From Protopterus annectens (Eukaryota; Chordata; Ceratodontiformes; Protopteridae), in NCBI RefSeq assembly GCF_019279795.1, contig NC_056738.1, positions 403,510,771-403,574,770 on the forward strand: DNA of 64,000 nucleotides, written 5' to 3'. A program made the translations under genes and the position numbers. Below are positions 21,111 through 31,980 of this stretch, one piece after another. Under the pieces are notes generated by a model. The model saw only the letters and a list, made by a program, of their open reading frames with translations. It was not told the origin of the DNA and made no database searches. Each line of letters starts with the position of its first letter. Within the stretch, counting starts at the first letter, position 1.

Positions 21111-21919
21111 AGGAATCCTCCATGCGGCTAGATTGAGGGTTTTCAGCTGACTGTGAAGAGTTTTGAAGTTGTGCTGGGACAACAGAAGAGGCACTAGAGG
21201 CATGATCCATAGTGGGGAATGCGTCAGGCTCTTCAGGAGTGAATACCAGTGTTGTCTTGGCCAGTCTGCAGCAATGAGAATCATGTTTGGCCTGTCTGCC
21301 CTGGCTTTTAATAGAACTTTGGGCAGCAGAGGAAGAGGTGGGAAGGCATAGACTGTCAATGTTGTTCAATTGAAAGAAAGTGCGTCCACTCTCCAGGCCT
21401 GTGGATGATAGGTCCTTGAGCAAAATTTTTTCAGTTGGCAATTTCTGTGGGGAGCAAAAAGATGCATGTCTGGCTGTCCCCATGCTTGAATTATCTTTGC
21501 GAATACTTGAGGATGCAATTTCCATTCGTGTGGATCTGTCATATTTCTGCTTAGGTTGTCTGCCAGCGTGTTTTCCTTCCCTGGCAGGAATTGTGCTTGA
21601 AGTTGGATTTGCAATTCCAGAGCCATGTTCCAAAGGGACATAGCTAGTCTGCACAGGGGGTATGAATGAGTTCCTCCCTGTTTATGTACCACATCACTGT
21701 GGTGTTGTCTGTCCTTATCAATAGCTGGCCTGGATGCAGTAGGTCTTTGAAGGCCATAATAGCATTTTGTACTGCTAGCATTTCCTTTTGATTGATGTGT
21801 AGGTGCTTCTCTTTTTGGGACCATTTGCCCTGAATGCACTGATCTGTTATGTGCGCTCCCCAGGCGTAGTCAGAGGCGTCTGTTGTGATGATTTGCTTGA
21901 GGCATGCAGAAGGGGAGAC
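21111..21919 (-). pseudogene. D3 RNase H and RH-YR linker domain
   Basis: 21366-21839 gives HSYPLCRLAMSLWN, LPGKENTLADNLSRN (last catalytic Asp), then GQPDMHLFAPHRN and LKKFCSRTYHPQAWRVDALSF. 21108-21359 continues with VYAFPPLPLLPKVLLK and LIAADWPRQHWYSLL. The upstream catalytic blocks (TTDASDYAWGA and NQKEM) are readable near 21770-21900 in another frame. Confidence 0.8.
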
Positions 21920-23004
21920 CTATGTTTCTTTGGCATGCTTGAGCCCACCACAGAAATTCCTTTTGAAGACATGGAATGAGTGGTATAATGGTTTCCAAAC
22001 TGTGGCTGTGTTGAGACCATAAGTTTTCTTTAGGTACCACTGAAGTTTCCTCATATGCAGCTTTGCACATGGGATCAGCAGTATGCAAGATGCCATGAAT
22101 CCAAGCCTGCAGGACTTTTCCTTGCAGTCAGCCTGGTGAAGGTTGCCATTTTGCTGAAGTATTGAGATAGTTGCCCTTGCTTCTCTGGCGTGAGGTAGGC
22201 CATCTGGGTGTTTGTATTCAAGCTGGCACCCAGGAAGATTATTGTTTGAGAGGGTATTAGTTTTGATTTCTTTTTGTTGACAGTGTATCCCAGAAAGTTC
22301 AACAATTTTATTACAAACACCAGGTGTTTCAGAAGTATGTGCTTGCTGTCCGCTTGGATCAGGTAGTCGTCCAGATATGGGTATATTTGTATCCCTTGAA
22401 GTCTGCAGAAGGCAATTACTGATGCCAGGCATTTCGTAAACACTCTGGGCACAGTAGATAAGCCAAAGGGCAATGCAGAGAATTGATAATGGGTTGAACC
22501 TGCAAGAAATCTGAGGTATCTTCTGCAATCTTGTCTGATAGGGACATGCAGGTATGCCTCCTTGAGGTCCAGTGTTACCAGCCAAGACTCCTTGCCCAGC
22601 ATGGGAAGAAGCTGCTGTAATGTGAGCATCTTGAATTTTGGTACGAGTATGTGTTTAGGATTGATAGGTCCAAAATAGGTCTCCAATCTTTGTCCTTTCT
22701 TGGTACCAGGAATAGTCTGGAGTAAAAACCTTGACCCTGTTGTTTTGCAGGTTCCTCCTGAATAGCTTTCATGTCCATGAGAGCTGAAATTTGCTTTTGT
22801 GCCTCTGCCCTTTGATTTTGTGGCAGGTTTGGCATGCCTCTCATTTTTGGAAGGGTGTGAAAGTGGAATCTGTAGCCTTTGTCTATAATGTCCAGGATCC
22901 ATTTGTCTTTTGTGACAATATGCCATTTTTTTTAAAATAATGCCAATTTTCCGCCTAAAGGTGCTGCCATTAAAGCTTTGCTTGGCATGCAAAGGGGAAG
23001 TCAT
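21920..23004 (-). pseudogene. D3 reverse transcriptase
   Basis: Open stretch 22075-23004 (about 309 codons) includes MLTLQQLLPMLGKESWLVTL, DLKEAYLHVPIRQDCRRYL, QFSALPFGLSTVPRVFTKCL, the intact active site IYPYLDDYLIQADS (codons 22366-22377), TVNKKKSKLIPS and IIFLGASLNT. The upstream fingers (GQGFYSRLFLVPRKDKDWRP) are in a second frame at 22575-22844 and the thumb (LHMRKLQWYLKKTYG) in a third at 21920-22100, so two frameshifts interrupt it. Active-site residues are intact. Confidence 0.9.
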
Positions 23005-24775
23005 TGTGTCTGCTTTCTGAATGACTGTGATCTATCTTCTCCACCTCTTGGTGTAGGTGCTTGCCATTGTCTGGCTCTAAAAGATCCTTGAGATTGCCCT
23101 CTACCCCTCGGGCGCCTGTATCTGCCTCTGAGGTCTGTCGGTGGCTGGAAAGGACCAATTTTTTGAAGGCCAGTTTCTGGTGAAACGTGGAGGTTGTACA
23201 TGTAGGAAATCTTTCACTGTTTGCATTGATCTTGCCTTTTCCTCCATTTTCTTTAGTACCTCCTCAGCTTTAACACCAAACAATACATCTTTTTGAAGAG
23301 GTGCATCTAGTAATTTAGCTTTGACATGATCTGGTAAGGTTTGCTCTTTGAGCCAAGCATGTCTACGTATGACAGATCCTGTAACAGCAGCTCTACATGA
23401 GGCCTCTAAAGCATGAAAACCACACTGCAAGGTATGTTTACCCACTTGCTCTGCACTATGCAACAAATCCTGCAACTCCTTTAAATCTGGTTGCTCAGGT
23501 TGTGTCATTTTGCTTTTCAACTGAGATAACAAAAACTGTTGATACTTTGGCATATGGAACTGACAGTTTAATGCCCTCATGGTTTAAGTGGCAGAGGTGT
23601 AAACCTTTTCCCCCCACCTTTCTAAAGCTCTGGAATCTCTCTGAAGGTAATGGGTTTTTAGCAGTAGAGGCCTTAATTCCCTTGGGACCCTGTGAAATAG
23701 TTTCGGAGTCAGCAGCATGGCTTTTGTATAGGAATTGGTGTGAATCAAGAACCCGGTAATACTTGTCAGGTTTAACAGGAGCTGGAGGTAAAGAATCTGG
23801 GTTGAGGCTGGCTTCTGTGTACACATCATCAAATATATCTAAGGCAGGAGGGATAGCCAGAGGCCTGTGCTGGGGAAGCAATAGAAAATCCCTGAGCCTT
23901 TTCTTGGAATCTGAGTAATCTTGGCCTTCCCAGTGAAAGTGTTCCCTCAAGGTATGTAAGGTTCCCCCAAAAGAATAGTCCTCAGGGGGGAGACAGAGGG
24001 AATGGACTCCTCAGCATCAGAGTCTTCAAAAGGGGAATATGAAAATTCCTGGTCCTCAATGTTTTGAGGTAATAGAGGCTTGATCTGAGGAAGGGTAGTC
24101 TTCCTCCAGTCTGGGCCTTTTGTCCGAGGGGGGTTGAGAACCCCTGATAAGAGTAATCAAGTCCTCAGCCATTTTGAGCATCTGTTTTTTAGGCATGGGG
24201 CCTTGCCTTTTAGTTTTCATGGCTGCTTTAGATTTTGTGAAAGTCTTAATGGAAAAGGAGGAAGGCCTGAAGACACCTTGAGAGGTAGCAGGCCTGTCTA
24301 AACTCTAAGTTTCCCCGCCAAGAGTGGAGTCTGTATCTGTAGTCGGAGTGGGGGCAGAGGAGCCTGCGACCTCGGGCACAGAAGACACCGCTAAAGAAAC
24401 GGCATCGGTACTTAGGGGCTGCGTAGGCGCCTCGCTGAGAACCGGAGCACTGGTAGTCAGCTTTAGCGTGGTGTCGGTAGAAGCCGCAGACCTAGTGTGT
24501 CGGTCCTTATCTTTGCGTCTTTTACTTAAAATTGGAGTCGGAGTATCCAACGACATAATGTAATTAAATTTTTTACCAAAATAGTGTTGGGTGAACTCCG
24601 CCCGATGCTTAATAGTGAGTTTGTTGAATCTAGCACAAAAACGGCAGGCCGAGACGTCGTGGTCTGGGCCTAAGCAAGGAATACAGAAGGAATGGAAATC
24701 CTTATGCGGTATTTGCTTCCCACATGAAATGCAATTATTAACTGTCTGATATCAGTCTGAGGCAAGAAAAGTTTC
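23005..24775 (-). pseudogene. D3 gag
   Basis: Pieces in order from the N terminus: a zinc block near 24640-24740 (CRISIP, then CLGPDHD region, partly frameshifted), Pro/Ser/Thr-rich 24305-24556, SASPPEDYSF-like acidic segment, LLLPQHRPLAIPPALDIFDD near 23810-23900, PEQPDLKELQDLLHSAEQVG and VIRRHAWLKEQTLPDHVKAK at 23300-23500, and VQPPRFTRNWPSKNWSF near 23130-23200. The ATG used by D5-D8 is ATA here (24750-24752), so the gene has lost its start. Confidence 0.8.
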
Positions 24776-24779
24776 CCCA

Positions 24780-25062
24780 ACGGGGTACTTAGCTTTCAAG
24801 AAGACTTCGGCTGAAATATTTTCGTAAATCTCAGGACCTGGCCGACCGGCACTTGCGAACTGCTTCTGCTTCGGGCACCGCGCGGCAAGAAAGACTGAAG
24901 ATTGCGTCGGCTGGTTCTTTTATACCCCTGCCGCACTGACGTCAGGGAAGAAGCGACTACAACCGACGCCGGACCTAAACTTTGGAATTCGGCCGACCGA
25001 GGACCCGCCTGATGGCAGGATAGCCCATTTGTTATGACTGCAGCTGTATGCACGATGAACAT
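24780..25062 (-). promoter_or_regulatory. D3 5' ITR: CRE octamer plus TATA box
   Basis: On the minus strand, the terminus (25062) is followed by ggaattc, the palindromic octamer TGACGTCA (24937-24944), then GGGGTATAAAAG (24917-24928), then the leader gcaatcttcagtctttcttg and the gag start region. The octamer is the full CRE/ATF consensus and lies 8 bp upstream of the TATA-type box, a plausible pol II core promoter. Promoter activity is inferred. Confidence 0.75.
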
Positions 25063-25740
25063 CACGTAGATGCCTTTTCCAAAGGTCTTCAGTCAAGTCT
25101 CTGGACCGAACAAAATGTGCACCAATCAGACGTTTTGGTAGTAGCTGACAGATGATTTCAAACATACCTCTTCAACTTCAGTTTGTCTTAGGGAAATCCT
25201 CAGATGTCGCTGGAGACCAGGTATACTTGACTGAGGTGAGACTTTCTGGGAGGGGCAGAGAAACATTAGAGTCACAGCTGTTTCTTGATGAGCCCTTGGG
25301 GCTAGAACCCACCAGGCCTGGGTTTAGGATCAGCTGGTCACTCAAGAAGCATTTATATTTCTTGGTCTTTCTGCTCCTGGACTTGGATGAAGAGGACAAG
25401 AAAATAGTTTTAGTAGGAAAATGTTTACTTAACGTAAGCAGTGGCAACTGAAGAAATTGTTTGACCGTCGACACTGTTTTTGCATTCTCCACCAGTCTCC
25501 TGAAGGCACTTTGGGCTTGGGGCCCAAAAATGTCACACTTATCCAAGGTGGCATCAAGAATTACTTTTACTTGGACAGGAAGGAGCTGTTCCCTGAACAA
25601 TGCATTCCTTCCGATGACCAACCTTAAAGCAGCTGCCCTGACTACGGCTTCTGGAGCATCAAAACCACATTTCAGTGTGTGCCTGGCAATCTGATGTTGC
25701 AAAGATCCAGCAACTCAGTGAGAGTCATCTTCCACCCACC
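25063..25740 (-). pseudogene. Older DIRS gag C-terminal fragment
   Basis: The open stretch 25178-25702 contains HTLKCGFDAPEAVVRAAALR, then NALFREQLLPVQVK, then DIFGPQAQSAFRRLVENAK and TVKQFLQLPLLTLSKHFPTK. These correspond to the gag C-terminal blocks of D3, D6 and D7 (KHTLQCGF, LKEQTLPDHVKAK, LFGVKAEEVLKKM, TVKDFLQVQPPRF). Clearly related but more divergent. It ends where D3 begins, so D3 probably inserted just downstream of it. Confidence 0.75.
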
Positions 25741-25766
25741 TTTAGTTTCCATTTAGTTCAGGAGTG

Positions 25767-27396
25767 ATTTTTTTTTTTTTTTTTTTTTTAAACTATCACA
25801 CATGACATAGGCACTCATACATTTATATAAATGAAAATAAATGCCAACAACTTCAGTTACAAACATTACACATTACAAACCATGCTGACAATCGTACCTG
25901 CAAACATTATACATCACATGTATCCAGCCATTGTCAAACATTGTATAGCTCATTCAAATCCTGCCTTCTTTTAAACCTCATTCTTCCACTGTATGCATTT
26001 AGCCCATGATTCTGACTTTATTCATATATACTTTACTACGACCCTTTTCTAGAGATCCCAATTTCTGTTCTCTTACTATCATCGCTACTTCTAGTAAATA
26101 TAATTTAGACAGACTTCCATTTTCTAGTAATTGCCTTTTTGTCAGCAATCATAATTAGACTAAGCAAGCCCTTTCTATACCTAGGCAATTTACTTTCTAT
26201 TATTGCTCGAAAAAATAATTTCCTTAATTACAACTTGCTCACCCAATAGCTCCAAAAGAGCAGTCTACAGGGAATCTTTAGTCTGCCAACTCAGGTCACT
26301 CCCAGAAAATTTGCTCCCAGTTAACCCTTTCTTTCCTATCACACCATCATTTGCAGTCTACCAGAGGAAAAATTCTTGGGTGTCTACTGGGGGTATAAAA
26401 TACTATGTACACACTTGCAAAGATCCTAAATCTTCTAGACTTTTTACATATTTGGGAGACATACATATATACCCCACCAATGTCTTTAATTGCTTATCCA
26501 ATCTCTTTCCAATCATTTCTAACCTCCTCTGCTGGATTCTTATAGGCATCATGCAATAGTTTCTGCTCTACTAATTATTCCTTTCTTAACAGCATTTTCT
26601 GTTTTAGATACTATTGGAAAACTCTACCAGTGCTAGTCTTTCATTTAGGACCCCCTTACTTCTCTTCGCTATACTCTATCAATCCCTAATAAACAGGGAA
26701 AATATCTCCCAACCAGCAGTCCAAATAAGTTCTTGGAACATTCCTATTCTACTACCTTTCTCTCTCTAATTACTTCCACTACCTTGGTTCCTTTAGCAGT
26801 TTTCTCCAATTCCACTCTTGCCCGTCTGCATCCCTAACTGCAGTCATCCTTATTGGCAGACTCTCCTTTCTCCATTTTCGTCTTGGTTTAGCTCTTAGAA
26901 TACTTTCTACTACTTTATGAATATTCTGCATGACTGTTATTCTCCTTAAGTCTGTATCCAAAATGCTAGTCTCTGTTTCATGAGCTTTCCCCCGTTTCAT
27001 CATTACTTTCCACTTTGAATTAGTTTTCTGCTTGTACTACATATAGGCGCCTTAAATGTGTTGCTCTGAAATATCCCTTCAAATCTGGTAATCCCAATTT
27101 GCCTTCTTCTATTGGAAGAATATCCCACTTGACTTTTGCAGTCTTCTCCTACCAGATAAAATCCTTCAGCTCCTTTAACTATCTACATAATCTCTGGCTG
27201 ATAAAAATATGCCTGACCTGCGTATAAAACTAAAAAGGTCTAAACATTTTAACTGCTTGCATCTTACTACTGATAACCATATAACAGATTCCTTTATCAG
27301 TTTTTATATTATCTTTTGTTTAGTCTCTTCCCACATATCCTTAGCTGCCATACTGGAACCACTTATTGTCCAAAACACATTTTATCATGTCCCCAT
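25767..27396 (-). mobile_element. L1-type LINE, 3' half
   Basis: A T-run at 25769-25790 is the poly(A) end of a minus-strand LINE. Near 27070-27165 the minus strand reads KDFIW, stop, EKTAKVKWDILP, then GKLGLPDLKGYFRA, the thumb and C-terminal block typical of L1/Tx1 ORF2 (FIW...GGLGLPDL..Y..A). The rest is decayed coding sequence and AT-rich 3' UTR. It continues at 31981 after a Ty3/gypsy insertion. Confidence 0.8.
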
Positions 27397-29010
27397 TGTG
27401 ACGAAAGGAGATACTGCCAGCCCAGCCATATGAAATTTTATAAATTATATGTCATTTGTGATTATCAACATGATTCATACAAGATACTTGATACAAATGT
27501 ATTAAAACTGTACATCATGTATATATCAAGCTAAGTTTGTATAGACGTGTTGAGAAAGATATTTTATAAAGTGCTTGTGCTTAAAATGTAACCACAGCAT
27601 GCCCTACAGAAACAGAACAGAAATGTATATGCCTATTATAAATGTTTAAATGCACACATTTTAACTGTGAAAACTGGAACACAGGAGGTTAACTTCAGTC
27701 CAGCAAAACTTCGGAAAAATAGCTGAAATTAAATTACTTTATAGGCTACACAATAAGATAACTTGCAGTTTTTAATGCAGCAAGGGGAGAGTCTCAAACT
27801 AGGAAATTTCCTGTATTTTCGTTGGTTTGAAGTAATTACTAGTTTTGAAATGTGAAGGAATGCAATTCTTTTGCGACTTCCAGCATCTGCCCGGGATCTG
27901 AGGTTTATGTACTTTTGCAGGTAGATGCTAAATACTGCTAGCTTCCAGCAGTGCGGGTTTCACCTGGGACAGAGCCAGACAACAAGAAACGGTGTCATTC
28001 TGCAAGCTAACCCAGCAGTAATATTTTTTAAGAAGTCTCTTAGAAAGACAACATTCTGTATGGTCTTGAACCTGACAAAAACTAGATCCATTCACCACAT
28101 CTGCCTTGCTCTTAGGGTATAGCAATTCTTAGATTCAGTCAGGAATATAGTGAAGCACAGGTTGTGCGTGTTTATTAGAGACTGCCCTGCAATAATGATG
28201 TAAATATTTCCTGTGGTTTTGAACTGATGTCACTGTGAATATATACAGAATACTTTCTTGTTCTTTTATTTATATATTAAATGTATCAAACCGTTCACTG
28301 CTGCTGATCTTTGAGAGAAGTTTTGAGAGTACTTTCATACTTATTTGGTGGCACTGTGGGCTACTCTTAATAGCCTTGCTCTTGGTCAAGCTACCATTTG
28401 TATTATTACACAGTAAGACTGGGCACCCTTTAAGGACCTTAAAGTAGCTGATAAGAGTTGGCTGGTGGCAGTGATAACTACCTTATAGTCTGGGAAAAAG
28501 AGAGCATAGCTAGTAAACCTGTGCCAGCCTTTCCCAGGTGTGTACATGTACATTTGTGTAAATCAAACCTCAGTGGGTCAGCTACTTGGGCAGGGACATT
28601 AAAGTACTGGCTGGACAGACAGGGTGCTGGAGATCTTGGCTTTTCACTTAGCTGAGATCTCAACTCCATGACTGTGCTAGTGGGGTGTCTTATTGGGGAT
28701 CTGGAGAAAGAGGGAGAAACCAGCCCCGGACTGACTGCAGTCTCTGTGCACTGTTGACGTCATGGAAAGGCGACAGCATGAGACACAGAAATCCCAAGAC
28801 TATAGTATTCGGGCCAACTGAGGGCTACCTGCAGGCAGATAACCCAAGTGTAATGACTGCAACAGTGAAACACGAACATCTGCACTTGATGCAGAAAGCT
28901 GCATCTGGAAATACTGTGTGTACCTGTCATCCTCCCAGTGTACCCCCCCAATGTTGCCAGTGGGGAAGATTGAGGCTCCTTGATCATAGGTCCAGTGGTG
29001 GGTTGTCATT
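27397..29010 (+). repeat. Ty3/gypsy 5' LTR
   Basis: Begins tgtgacgaaaggagatactg at 27397 and ends ...agtggtgggttgtca(tt) at about 29008-29010. Its last 55 bp or so (tgttgccagtggggaagatt, gaggctccttgat, tccagtggtggg) recur at 31921-31978. It is unusually long because it holds at least one insertion, a DIRS ITR fragment at 28756-28879. The 5' boundary is supported by the flanking cccat. Confidence 0.7.
28756..28879 (-). repeat. Isolated DIRS right-end ITR fragment inside the LTR
   Basis: Reads gacgtcatggaaaggcgaca, then attcgggccaactgagggct, then cagataacccaagtgtaatg, then actgcaacagtgaaacacga and acat. This is the outermost 125 bp or so of a DIRS right end, in the same orientation as the right ends of D3 and D5-D8. 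No other part of that element is adjacent. Confidence 0.8.
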
Positions 29011-29013
29011 TAT

Positions 29014-29031
29014 TGGTGGCAGTGGTGGGAT
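29014..29031 (+). other. Candidate primer-binding site
   Basis: tggtggcagtggtgggat directly downstream of the 5' LTR, starting with TGG as expected for a site complementary to the 3' CCA end of a tRNA. The tRNA was not identified. Confidence 0.55.
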
Positions 29032-29039
29032 ATCCACAT

Positions 29040-30730
29040 ACTGGGATTCAGTGGTGTGGATATTTAACTCCTTACAGCCTGTAAACAGCAGTCACTAAAA
29101 GGTGTTTGTACTCTCAAGCAGCCACACTGTAGGCAAAATGTCATATCACAATAGTTTTATTTTTTGTTAGCTTAGTCGGGGAGAGCAACAAGGATGTCAG
29201 CACTGGAGTATGGCAAGCTGACAAGGAACTAGTTGGCTATGCGCCAAGCCAAATGACTGGGGTATGCCAACTTGACTAAAGGAGAAATTATTGCAGCCTT
29301 AACCATAACTGCAGCACAGACCAGCATGAGGACAACCAGACTGGGTTTGGGGATGTACAACTCTGACAATGGACAGTTCAACTTTGCTCAGAGACCTTTA
29401 AAAAAAAAAAAAAAAAAAAGTCTGGACTTGGAGAGACTTGAACTGGAGGCCAAACGCTTGGAAACAATCAGCAGAGACTACAGCATTTGGAGGCTGAAGC
29501 AGAATCAGCAGAGAGAGGTGTCTGGAAGATGAAAAGAGAAGCAGAGGCAACATGAAAAGGAGATGCTGACTCTTTGCCAGGGTCCTGGAGGTAATGGGGA
29601 AGGAAAAAACTGAACCCCAGATGCAATAAAGGTCAGTAAATTCCTTCCACAATTTACAAAAGGTGATATTTTGACAGCTTTATTCATACGTTTGAAAGGG
29701 TATGCAAACAGTATAATGTTGACCAAGGGCTTTGAATACTGTTCCTGACTCCCTTAACTCCATGGTAAAGCAGTTACTATTTATAAATTGTCTGAAACGG
29801 ATTGCTTAAATTATAGCAGTTAAAAACTGTTTATTAGAGTGTTTTAAGTTAACACCTGAAGGTTATAGAAAAAAGTTGTGAGCATAGACGAAAGTATGTG
29901 TGAATATATTGCCATGTTAAGCACTTATTTTCATGGATAGTTAACCACTTATTTTCATGGATGGGTGAGTGGGTGTCCTGTCGCCACTTTTGAAGGGCAG
30001 ATGGACCTTTTGTTGAGGGAACAAGCCTTTGGCACTTTGCCTGAGGATATGAGAATTTGATTAGCAGACTGAGAAAGTAATATACTGCAGATGACTTGGC
30101 AAAAAGGGAGACTACCTAGCAAGCAGGACATCACGGCACAGGAAAGGCAGTGCTGCACATGGGTCTAAGGGAAACCATGGTGAGCAGCCTAAACCACACC
30201 AACAGAGTCTGCCAGTAACAGGGGAAGCCACTAGTTCAGGTACATGGCCAGGATAAAGGATTACATTTTTTAAATGTAGCCAGTGGGGCCATGTAGCATA
30301 CAGATGTCCACGAAGGCAAGGTGGGGAAAAAAAGGTGGCAGAGCCAGTAAGTGGGAATGACAGCATGCCAGAAGGCCATCAGTATGTTTATCTGAAGACA
30401 ACAAGGGTTCCAAACTACCACAAGAGGTTATATATCATAACTTAGATGGGAAACAGGTCACTGCTGAGAGAGAGTCTGACCTAACCATTGTGAAGCCTGC
30501 AATGGTTAAAGAGCACTACTTGCTTGGGCAGTCTACTCCAGTCAGAGCTTTAGGACAGACCCCATTCCAAATACTTCTAGCTAGGGATCACCTTGACTGG
30601 GAGGGTGGAAAGGCAAGGTGTGTGAGAATATCCATGCAAATGTCCTCATACGGAATGATTTTGATAATGCAGTACCTTGTGTGCATGCAGTTACATGCAG
30701 TCAAGCTTTGAGACAAGCATGCGTGTCTGG
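29040..30730 (+). pseudogene. Ty3/gypsy gag and protease remnant
   Basis: Near 30260-30310 the plus strand reads FFKCSQWGHVAYRCPRRQ, a retroviral-type zinc knuckle in which the first Cys of CxxCxxxxHxxxxC is Phe. Downstream, near 30470-30660, the frames give a decayed protease-like stretch including LDWEGGKARCVRI. An A-run of about 20 lies at 29400-29419. No continuous ORF remains. Confidence 0.65.
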
Positions 30731-31139
30731 TAGCGTGGGGGGGGGGGGCACAGACCACACACAAATCCAGGACTGAGGAGGTGGGCTACTTCAGGGAGGG
30801 AGCTACCCTGTAGCAGTGAGACTGAAGGTGGGCCACACATCTGTTTGTGGGTACTGATGCTCCCTTGGACAGAGTGATGGCAAGGGCAGAGAAGAGTAGT
30901 AGTACCCAGGCTGACAGTGAGGCACCATTGTCAGAGGATACCAGACTTCCCGTGGAAGAGGAGCAGGGAAGGGTTACAAAGAGTTGAGACAGGCTCAGCT
31001 CTCAGACCCTACAAGACTTGTAGGTAGCTAGTGATGCACCCGATTCTCAAGGAAAAGGAGAATCTGTACACTGGGGAAAAAGGTTACTGTATAGACAGTG
31101 AACCCCAGAGGGAGGGGTAGAGAATGAGAGAATACAGCA

Positions 31140-31920
31140 GCTGATAGTGCCCAGAGCCTCCAGTGTAGCACTTCTAGCCATAGCCCATGACATTTCCTTT
31201 GCAGGTCATATGGGCATAAAGCATACATAGAGATGTATTATTCAGAACTTTTATTGTCCTAGGATTTCCAGAGATGTACCGGAGTTTTGCAGGGCCTATG
31301 AGCAGAACCAAAATGTAGGCAAGGCAGGAGACAAGGTCAAAGCCCCTTTTGGTGCCTTTGCCTGTGATTAAGAAGCCATTTCAGAGGGTACTTCTGGATA
31401 TTGTGGGGCCTCCCAACTACCCCAAGTTCCACATGGGAAAAAATATATCCTATTAGTAGATTATGTTACCAGATACCCTGAGCCAGTGGCTATATCCTAT
31501 AGAGACAGAAAAGGGCAAAAGCTTTGTTAGAAATTTTCAGCAGGATAGGTTTCCTTAAAGAAATATTGACACGCACCAATTTTATGGTCAGACATGCTGG
31601 CTTGCCTGTGGAAGCAGTGGGATGAAGCACCCAAAGATCACCCCTATCATCCCCAGACTAATGGTCTGGTGTATAGGTTAATCTTTACACTTATAGCCAT
31701 GCTACAGGCATTTGTTGACCAATTCAAGAGGGAATGGGACAAATATTTACCCCATCTGCTTGCTTAGAGAGGTACGCCAGGAATCCACAGGTTTTTCAAC
31801 CTTTGAGTTGCTGTATGGGGCCACAGGGTGAGGGGACCTCTAGATTTGATTTGTGATGACTAGGACGGTCAGAGTCCATGTGAATCCCACAAGGAGTCTG
31901 TTGTGGCATATGTCCTAAAT
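31140..31920 (+). pseudogene. Ty3/gypsy integrase remnant
   Basis: In order: HDISFAGHMGIKHT (the HH of the zinc-binding HHCC), FCRAYEQNQN near 31290 (expected CxxC, the second Cys not kept), PFQRVLLDIVGP and KYILLVDYVTRYPEPVA (first catalytic Asp), HPYHPQTNGLV near 31640-31670 (the HPQTNG block), REWDKYLPHLL and TGFSTFELLYG with a frame change. This is a typical Ty3/gypsy integrase. Several stops. Confidence 0.8.
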
Positions 31921-31980
31921 CTGTTGCCAGTGGTGAGGATTGAGGCTCCTTGATTACTGGTCCAGTGGTGGGTAGTCATA
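31921..31980 (+). repeat. Ty3/gypsy 3' LTR remnant
   Basis: ctgttgccagtggtgaggat, tgaggctccttgattactgg, tccagtggtgggtagtcata match the end of the 5' LTR. The remaining LTR is absent. Confidence 0.75.

Larger units (their letters stand above)
19548..25062 (-). mobile_element. D3: complete DIRS element
   Basis: Both termini can be read: AGTACAG at 19548 and GAACAT ending at 25062, 5515 bp. Order on the minus strand: 5' ITR with promoter, gag, RT-RNase H, YR, ICR, spacer, 3' ITR. The two ITRs are inverted copies over about 200 bp (for example ggaattcggcc and tgacgtcag near each end). No target-site duplication is visible, as expected for YR-mediated insertion. Confidence 0.93.
27397..31980 (+). 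mobile_element. Ty3/gypsy LTR retrotransposon, internally deleted
   Basis: Plus-strand element inserted in L1. The 5-bp repeat cccat occurs at 27392-27396 and 31981-31985, immediately outside the two ends. Internal order: 5' LTR, PBS, gag with a zinc knuckle, protease region, then integrase. Protease remnant and integrase are only about 450 bp apart, so RT and RNase H are deleted. Only the last 60 bp or so of the 3' LTR remain. Confidence 0.82.

Noticed and set aside
19548-25062. LTR retrotransposon interpretation of the terminal repeats
   Set aside because: The repeats are inverted, not direct; there is no integrase or protease; a tyrosine recombinase and an ICR are present.
25769-25790. 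Poly-T as terminator or processed pseudogene end
   Set aside because: It is followed on the minus-strand side by L1 ORF2 C-terminal sequence, so it is the L1 poly(A) end.
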